Source: Hymenobacter canadensis (GTDB lineage: Bacteria > Bacteroidota > Bacteroidia > Cytophagales > Hymenobacteraceae). From it: a stretch of DNA of 64,000 nucleotides. Positions 59,024 through 64,000 of the stretch are shown piece after piece. Below the pieces are notes generated by a model. It saw only the letters and a list, made by a program, of their open reading frames with translations. It was not told the DNA's origin and made no database searches. A program made the translations under genes and the position numbers. Within the stretch, counting starts at the first letter, position 1. Every line of letters begins with the position of its first letter. The DNA lies in NCBI RefSeq assembly GCF_027359925.1, contig NZ_CP114767.1:3832501-3896500 (forward strand), read 5' to 3'.

Positions 59024-61498
59024 CTAGAACTTATACGCCACGCTGCCGGCCACGCTGCGCACTTTCTGAGCGTTCATGGTGGAGTAGCCGATCCAGTACT
59101 GCTGGTTGGTGAGGTTATCAACCTTGGCCGAGATGCGGAACCGGGGCTGGTCATAGAACACCGAGGCGTTGAGCACGGTGTAGCTAGGCAGCGTAAACAC
59201 GTTGGTGCCGGTGTTCACTATTCTGTTGTCGCTGGCGTAGTTGCCGCCGACGCCCAGGCCCAGGCCCTGCACCGGGCCGGCCGGCAGGCGGTAGCTCAGC
59301 CACAGGTTGGCCAGGTACGGCGAGCCGGCCGTGGCGGGGCGGCGGCCGTTTACGCCTTCCTCGGCGCGGGTCAGCTTGGAGTCGTTGTAGCTGAAGCCGG
59401 CCACGGCGTTGAAGCCCTCGAACGGATTGGCTACTACGTTCAGCTCCAGGCCCTGGCTGCGTTGGGTGCCGTCTTGGGTTTGGGCGAACTTGGCGGCGGC
59501 TTCCAGGCGCGGGTCGGTGCGCAGCAGGTTATCTACCCGGATGGCGTAGTAGCTCAGCGTCGTGGTCAGCTTGCCGGCGAAGGCATCCAGCTTCACGCCG
59601 CCTTCCCACTGGTTGGCCTGCTCCAGGCGGGCCGTGCGCTGCTCGGTGCTGTCGGGCAGGGCAGCCGTGTTGTAGGCGCGGTAGGAGCCGGGGCTGCGGA
59701 AGCTGTTCTGGTAGTTGGCAAACACCGACACCTTGTCTTTCACCGGCTGATAGACCACGCCAAACTTCGGCGACACGGCCGTTTGCTTGAACGGCTGCAC
59801 CGCGCCGCCCACCAAACCGCCCTCATTCTCAAACCGATCCACGCGCACGGCGGCCAGCACGCTCAGCTGTTCCGTGAGGTTGAGCACATCGGAGGCGAAG
59901 GCGCTGTAGGTGGTAAGCTGGGTGGTGAGCGGATAGGTAAACTGCGGCGGGCCGGCCGCGTACTGCGCCGCCAGCGCCCGGCCGTTGAAATCGGTGTAGG
60001 CTTGGCTGCCCAGCCCCAGCGCCACCGGGGCCCCAAACGTGCTGCCAAAGAACAGCTGCTGGTTGTCTACGTTCAGGTAGTCGAGGCCCAGCACCACGCG
60101 GTTGCGCAGGCCCGCCACTTGAAAGTCGCCGTTGAACAGCTGCTGCACCTCCGTCGTGAAGGCCCGGCTGTCGCGCGTCGACTGGTCGGCGCGGCTCAGG
60201 AAGTTGGTGCTGCCCAGGTGCGTCGGGTCGCCGGAGCTGAGGCTGTCGGCAATGGGCGTCACGTAGAAGTAGGCTCCGAAACCGTCGGAAAAGCTGCGGC
60301 TGTGCGTGAAGTTGGTCGACGACGTGAAGCCCGGCGCCAGTTGGTAGTTCACCTGAGTGAAGTAGTTGGAGCTGCGCGAATTCAGGCTTAGCCCGTTGCC
60401 CAGATACGACTGCCGGTAGTCCAGGCCCAGCTCCTGGGGCCGGGTGGCCTGCAAGGCACTGGTCGGGAAGTAGAAGAAAATGAGCTGTTTGCCCACATTC
60501 TGGGTGCGGTACAGCTCGGCGTCTAGGTTGATGGTGAGGCGCTCGGTGGGCTTGTAGGTGAGGGTCGGGGCAATGGCCAGGCTCTTGTCGAAGCCCTGGT
60601 AGCCGCGGTTCTGGAAGTTGCGCTCGTACTGGCCGGCCGTGTTCAGGCGCAGCAGTACCTTCTTCTGCTTGTCCAGCGGCGTGTTCACGTCGGCGCTCAG
60701 GCGTTGCAGGCCGAAGCTGCCCGCCGAGTACGCCACCTCGCCCCCAAACCGGTCGTAGGCCTTCTTCGTGACGCGGTTGATGAGGCCGCCGTAGGAGGTT
60801 AGCGCGCTGCCAAACAGCGTCGCCGACGGCCCTTTGATGACTTCCAGCTTCTCCAGATTCGCTGCGTCGATGCTGCTGGTGACGCCGCCGGCCACGCCGT
60901 TGCGCAGCTGGCCCTGGGTGATGAAGCCGCGCAGGTTGTAGTAGCTGCCGCCGTCGCCGGCGCGGCCCGTGGCCTCCCACATGCGCTGCAAACCCGGCAC
61001 GTTGCGGGTGGCGTCGTCGGCCGTGAAGACCAGCTGCTCGGTGAGCAGCTCCTTGCCCACGGTAGCGTACACCTGCGGATTCTCCAGGTTGCTGAGCGGC
61101 ATCTTGCTCACGTACTCCGACTGCTTGCGGGCAAACTTGTTGGTGCGGCTGCCACTCACCACCACTTCCTGCAGTTGCTGGGCGCTTTCCGTCAGCGTGA
61201 AATCGACGCTGGTGGTTTGGCCGGCCGTCACCGTCACCGTTTTCTCTTCGCCCTTCAGCCCAATGGCCGAAACAACCAGCGTGTACTGCCCCGGCCGCAC
61301 CCGCTCCAGCACAAATTCGCCCTGGCTGTTGGTGATGGTGCCCTGGCCCCGGCTTTTCAGGCCGACGGTCACGGCCTCGGCCGGGCTACCGTCGGCAGTA
61401 GTCACGCGGCCCCGGATGGCGGCGGTTTGCTGGGCCTGAGCAACGAGAGAGCAGGTAAGAAGCGTAGAAGTCAGGCCCAACAGGCGAAGGTGCAGCAT
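59024..61498 (-). CDS. TonB-dependent siderophore receptor
   Basis: 824 residues. Signal peptide (LLTCSLVAQAQQ), CarboxypepD_reg-like domain (IRGRVTTADGSPAEAVTVGL, residues about 27-105), a TonB-box-like stretch (LQEVVVSGSRTNKF), a plug with VPGLQRMWEATGR, YYNLRGFITQGQLRNGV and LEKLEVIKGPSATLFG, and a barrel ending in SVAGSVAYKF. The plug LxxxEVIKGPsATLFG signature and the N-terminal carboxypeptidase domain are typical of siderophore receptors of Bacteroidota. It should import ferric chelates with the PepSY protein downstream. Expression is likely to be iron-controlled, but no Fur box was recognised. Confidence 0.9.
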   Translation of the reverse strand: MLHLRLLGLTSTLLTCSLVAQAQQTAAIRGRVTTADGSPAEAVTVGLKSRGQGTITNSQGEFVLERVRPGQYTLVVSAIGLKGEEKTVTVTAGQTTSVDFTLTESAQQLQEVVVSGSRTNKFARKQSEYVSKMPLSNLENPQVYATVGKELLTEQLVFTADDATRNVPGLQRMWEATGRAGDGGSYYNLRGFITQGQLRNGVAGGVTSSIDAANLEKLEVIKGPSATLFGSALTSYGGLINRVTKKAYDRFGGEVAYSAGSFGLQRLSADVNTPLDKQKKVLLRLNTAGQYERNFQNRGYQGFDKSLAIAPTLTYKPTERLTINLDAELYRTQNVGKQLIFFYFPTSALQATRPQELGLDYRQSYLGNGLSLNSRSSNYFTQVNYQLAPGFTSSTNFTHSRSFSDGFGAYFYVTPIADSLSSGDPTHLGSTNFLSRADQSTRDSRAFTTEVQQLFNGDFQVAGLRNRVVLGLDYLNVDNQQLFFGSTFGAPVALGLGSQAYTDFNGRALAAQYAAGPPQFTYPLTTQLTTYSAFASDVLNLTEQLSVLAAVRVDRFENEGGLVGGAVQPFKQTAVSPKFGVVYQPVKDKVSVFANYQNSFRSPGSYRAYNTAALPDSTEQRTARLEQANQWEGGVKLDAFAGKLTTTLSYYAIRVDNLLRTDPRLEAAAKFAQTQDGTQRSQGLELNVVANPFEGFNAVAGFSYNDSKLTRAEEGVNGRRPATAGSPYLANLWLSYRLPAGPVQGLGLGVGGNYASDNRIVNTGTNVFTLPSYTVLNASVFYDQPRFRISAKVDNLTNQQYWIGYSTMNAQKVRSVAGSVAYKF

Positions 61499-61692
61499 AG
61501 TGGCGTTTGTTTAGAATCAGTCCAGATTGACACAAAGGAACGTCTGAATTTCTATTTAGAAAAATTCTTAATAAAAATATGTTGGTACAGATGAGCCAAT
61601 CAGATTGTTCTGAGTGGAAAGAATCTGTGGCATACGGCCGATCTGCAACATCTGTGATTTATCTTCGGCGCTTCTCCCGCTATTCCCATCCA

Positions 61693-63873
61693 ATGCAGAA
61701 ATTCATACTTCCCGTGGTAGCCCTGGCGGCGCTGGCCTCGTGCCGCTCCACCCAGCCGACGGCCCCCGGGGCCGGTGCTACCACCGTTTCTACCTCTACT
61801 TCCGCTCCCGTGCAATACCCCGAAACCCGGAAAGTCGACCACAAGGACGACTACTTCGGCACCTCCGTGGCCGACCCCTACCGCTGGCTCGAAGACCTCG
61901 ACTCGCCCGACACCAAGGCTTGGGTGACGGCCGAAAATAAAGTGACCTTCGGCTACCTGGAGCAGATTCCGTTCCGCGACAAAATCCGGGAGCGGCTCAC
62001 CAAGCTCTGGAACTACGAGAAATTCGGGATTCCGCAGCAGGAGGGCAGCCAGCTCTATTTCAGCAAGAACGACGGCCTGCAGAACCAGGCAGTGCTCTAC
62101 ACCCAGCAGGACGGTCAGGAAGGCCAGCCCGATCTGCTGCTCGACCCCAACAAGTTCTCGGCTGACGGCACCACAGCGCTGGCCGGCACCTACTTCTCGC
62201 CCGACCACCGCTACATGGCCTACGCCACCAGCGGCGGCGGCTCCGACTGGCAGAAGCTGAAAGTGCTCGACCTGAAAACCCGCCAGCCGCTCGCCGATGA
62301 GCTGCAGTGGGTGAAGGTATCGGGCGCGGCCTGGTACAAGGACGGCTTCTTCTACAGCCGCTACGACGCGCCGAAAAAGGGCGAAAACCAGCTTTCCGGC
62401 AAAAACGAGTACCACAAGGTGTACTACCACCAGCTCGGCAAGCCCCAGAGCGCCGACAAGCTGGTGTACGAGGACGCCAAAATGGCCCTGGGCTTCCGCA
62501 CGGTGGGCACCACCGAGGACGAGCGGTTCCTGGTGCTCTACCTCACCGATGGCAAAGCCGACGGCAACCGCCTGCTGGTGCGCGACCTGACCGACCCCAA
62601 GCAGGCCAACAGCTTCACCACCATCATCAACAGCTACGACGACAACAACTCGGTGGTCGGCAACGTGGGCGGCCAGCTGCTGGTGCAAACCAACTACAAG
62701 GCCCCCAACTACCGGGTGGTGCTCATCGACCCCAAAAAGTCCCAGGAGGCCAACTGGAAAGAGGTGCTGCCCCAGACCGAGCAGAAGCTGGAAGGCGTAG
62801 ACCACGTGGGCGGCTACCTGGTGGCCTCGTACCTGAAGGACGCCAGCAGCCTCATCAAAGTGTACACCGAGAAGGGCGAGTTCAAGCACGATGTGGCCCT
62901 GCCCGCCATCGGCACGGCCAGCGGCTTCGGCGGCAAGCGCGACTCGAAGTCGGTATACTACGCCTTCACCTCGTTCACGTACCCGACTACCATCTATAAG
63001 TACGACCTCGCCTCGAACACCAGCACCGTGTTCCGCGCCCCCACCGTGGACGTGAAGCCCGAGGACTACGTGACCACCCAGGTGTTCTACGCCAGCAAGG
63101 ACGGCACCAAGATTCCGATGTTCATCACCCACAAGAAAGGCGTGAAGCTCAACGGCCAGAACCCGACCTACCTGTACGCTTATGGCGGCTTCAATATCTC
63201 GCTCACGCCGGGCTTCTCGGTGGCGCGCATACTGTGGCTGGAAAACGGCGGCATCCTGGCCATCCCGAACCTGCGGGGCGGCGGCGAATACGGCGAAAAG
63301 TGGCACCAGGCCGGCATGACGCCCAATAAGCAGAACGTGTTCGACGACTTCATTGCGGCCGCCGAGTACCTGAAAGTGCAGGGCTACACCAGCACCGAGA
63401 AGCTGGCCATGGCCGGCGGCTCCAACGGCGGCCTGCTGGTGGGCGCCACCATGACCCAGCGCCCCGACCTGTGCGGCGTGGCCTTCCCGGCCGTGGGCGT
63501 GATGGACATGCTGCGCTACCAGAAGTTCACCATCGGCTGGAACTGGGCCCCCGAGTACGGCACCAGCGACAACTACGCGCAGTTCCAGAACCTCTACAAG
63601 TTCTCGCCCCTGCACACGCTGAAGGCCGGCACCACCTACCCCGCCACCATGATTACCACCGCCGACCACGACGACCGGGTGGTGCCCGCGCACTCCTTCA
63701 AGTTTGCCGCCGCGTTGCAGGCCGCTAACTCCGGCCCCCGCCCCCAGCTCATCCGGGTGGACGTAAACGCCGGCCACGGCGCGGGCAAAAGCACTAAGCT
63801 GCAAATTGAGGAGTGGGCCGACGTGTGGTCCTTCGCCTTCCACAGCATGGGCGTGAATCCGTACGGCAAGTAA
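61693..63873 (+). CDS. prolyl oligopeptidase family (S9) lipoprotein
   Basis: 726 residues from MQKFILPVVALAALASCRST, with lipobox ALAALASC; the open frame reaches back to 61579 but lacks a leader there. N-terminal propeller begins DYFGTSVADPYRWLEDLDSP. The catalytic domain has YAYGGFNISLTPGF, NLRGGGEYGEKWH, nucleophile Ser577 in MAGGSNGGLLVGA, DHDDRVVPAHSFKF with the catalytic Asp and His695 in NAGHGAGKS. It should cleave short proline-containing peptides at the cell envelope. Full length for the family (about 700-750). Confidence 0.95.
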   Translation: MQKFILPVVALAALASCRSTQPTAPGAGATTVSTSTSAPVQYPETRKVDHKDDYFGTSVADPYRWLEDLDSPDTKAWVTAENKVTFGYLEQIPFRDKIRERLTKLWNYEKFGIPQQEGSQLYFSKNDGLQNQAVLYTQQDGQEGQPDLLLDPNKFSADGTTALAGTYFSPDHRYMAYATSGGGSDWQKLKVLDLKTRQPLADELQWVKVSGAAWYKDGFFYSRYDAPKKGENQLSGKNEYHKVYYHQLGKPQSADKLVYEDAKMALGFRTVGTTEDERFLVLYLTDGKADGNRLLVRDLTDPKQANSFTTIINSYDDNNSVVGNVGGQLLVQTNYKAPNYRVVLIDPKKSQEANWKEVLPQTEQKLEGVDHVGGYLVASYLKDASSLIKVYTEKGEFKHDVALPAIGTASGFGGKRDSKSVYYAFTSFTYPTTIYKYDLASNTSTVFRAPTVDVKPEDYVTTQVFYASKDGTKIPMFITHKKGVKLNGQNPTYLYAYGGFNISLTPGFSVARILWLENGGILAIPNLRGGGEYGEKWHQAGMTPNKQNVFDDFIAAAEYLKVQGYTSTEKLAMAGGSNGGLLVGATMTQRPDLCGVAFPAVGVMDMLRYQKFTIGWNWAPEYGTSDNYAQFQNLYKFSPLHTLKAGTTYPATMITTADHDDRVVPAHSFKFAAALQAANSGPRPQLIRVDVNAGHGAGKSTKLQIEEWADVWSFAFHSMGVNPYGK

Positions 63874-63874
63874 G

Positions 63875-63985
63875 AGTTGTCAGTTGGTAGTTGTCTGTTG
63901 TCAGTCCGTTCAGGCAGATGGAGGAAAGGCTGCCTGCTGGCTTAGTTTTGACAACTGACAACGGACAACTATCAACCGACAACTC
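63875..63985. repeat. TTGTCAGTTG-type inverted repeat
   Basis: Left gttgtcagttggtagttgtc and right gacaactgacaacggacaac with further cgacaac copies, around a loop containing ggcagatggaggaaaggctgcc. Starts 2 bases after the prolyl oligopeptidase stop and reaches nearly to the window end. Third copy of its family. Confidence 0.8.
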
Positions 63986-64000
63986 ATTTGCCGTATCTTC

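Noticed and set aside
61501..61545. promoter for the siderophore receptor on the minus strand (TTTG, 19 bases, TAAACAAA)
   Set aside because: The spacing is right, but the -7 part matches only TA of TAnnTTTG, so the match is too weak to call.
61600..63843. 747-codon open frame on the minus strand
   Set aside because: Antisense to the prolyl oligopeptidase gene, which has all catalytic motifs; the shadow has none.

Overview
The window is high-GC chromosomal DNA from a member of the Bacteroidota, most likely Hymenobacter or a close relative in the Cytophagales. Supporting signs are a type IX secretion (T9SS) sorting domain on a predicted secreted protease, a TonB receptor with STN domain next to a DUF4249 lipoprotein and an MG2-type protein, many small outer-membrane beta-barrels and lipoproteins, and one close match to the Bacteroidota -7 promoter element (TAnnTTTG). 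The genus is an inference from gene content, not from a search.

Layout. 1-504: the end of an rRNA operon (23S 3' end, 5S, terminator). 718-9861: a CarboxypepD_reg-like protein, two tandem paralogous lipoproteins of unknown family, a small membrane protein, a periplasmic protein made of four TonB C-terminal domains, a penicillin acylase-family hydrolase, a beta-barrel and RlpA. 10292-19109: a DUF72 protein, a T9SS metalloprotease, a KAS III enzyme, a beta-barrel, a DUF3667 zinc-ribbon membrane protein, the wreck of a PA14/T9SS gene, a GIN-domain (DUF2807) protein and a SnoaL-like protein. 19266-34283: M13 peptidase, ArfB, the two magnesium transporters CorA and MgtE, cyanophycinase, a FadL-like porin with a GDSL lipoprotein, a YpdA-like reductase, DoxX, DinB and DNA polymerase I. 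34410-41619: a four-gene TonB receptor / DUF4249 / MG2 run. 41881-45708: a DEDD exonuclease, a LemA/TPM operon and a sugar-nucleotidyltransferase.

45869-57625 is the most interesting part. Seven co-directional genes encode a lipoprotein with a vWA-like motif, a small membrane protein, a tubulin/FtsZ-like GTPase, a 1154-residue protein with a C-terminal actin/Hsp70-type ATPase, a single-span envelope protein with a Pro/Ala-rich linker, a MotA/TolQ/ZorA-like protein with a long helical tail, and a MotB/ZorB-like protein with an OmpA-type domain. I read this as a trans-envelope machine joining two cytoskeletal-type NTPases to an ion-driven stator. A computational study (Makarova and Koonin, 2010) predicted a related FtsZ-like/vWA/OmpA membrane-remodelling system; the combination here looks richer and, to my knowledge, has no experimental description.

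A REP-associated tyrosine transposase (RAYT) lies inside this cluster between the tubulin and actin genes. It is flanked by hairpins with a 5' GTAG or CTAG, and copies of the same hairpins lie elsewhere in the window. Almost every gap in the cluster holds a dispersed inverted repeat from one of four or more families; the same families recur across the whole window. After the cluster come an iron-uptake pair (PepSY membrane protein, TonB siderophore receptor) and a prolyl oligopeptidase lipoprotein.

Limits: domain calls come from reading motifs, without profile searches. Starts were often moved downstream to a signal peptide, and those choices are stated.
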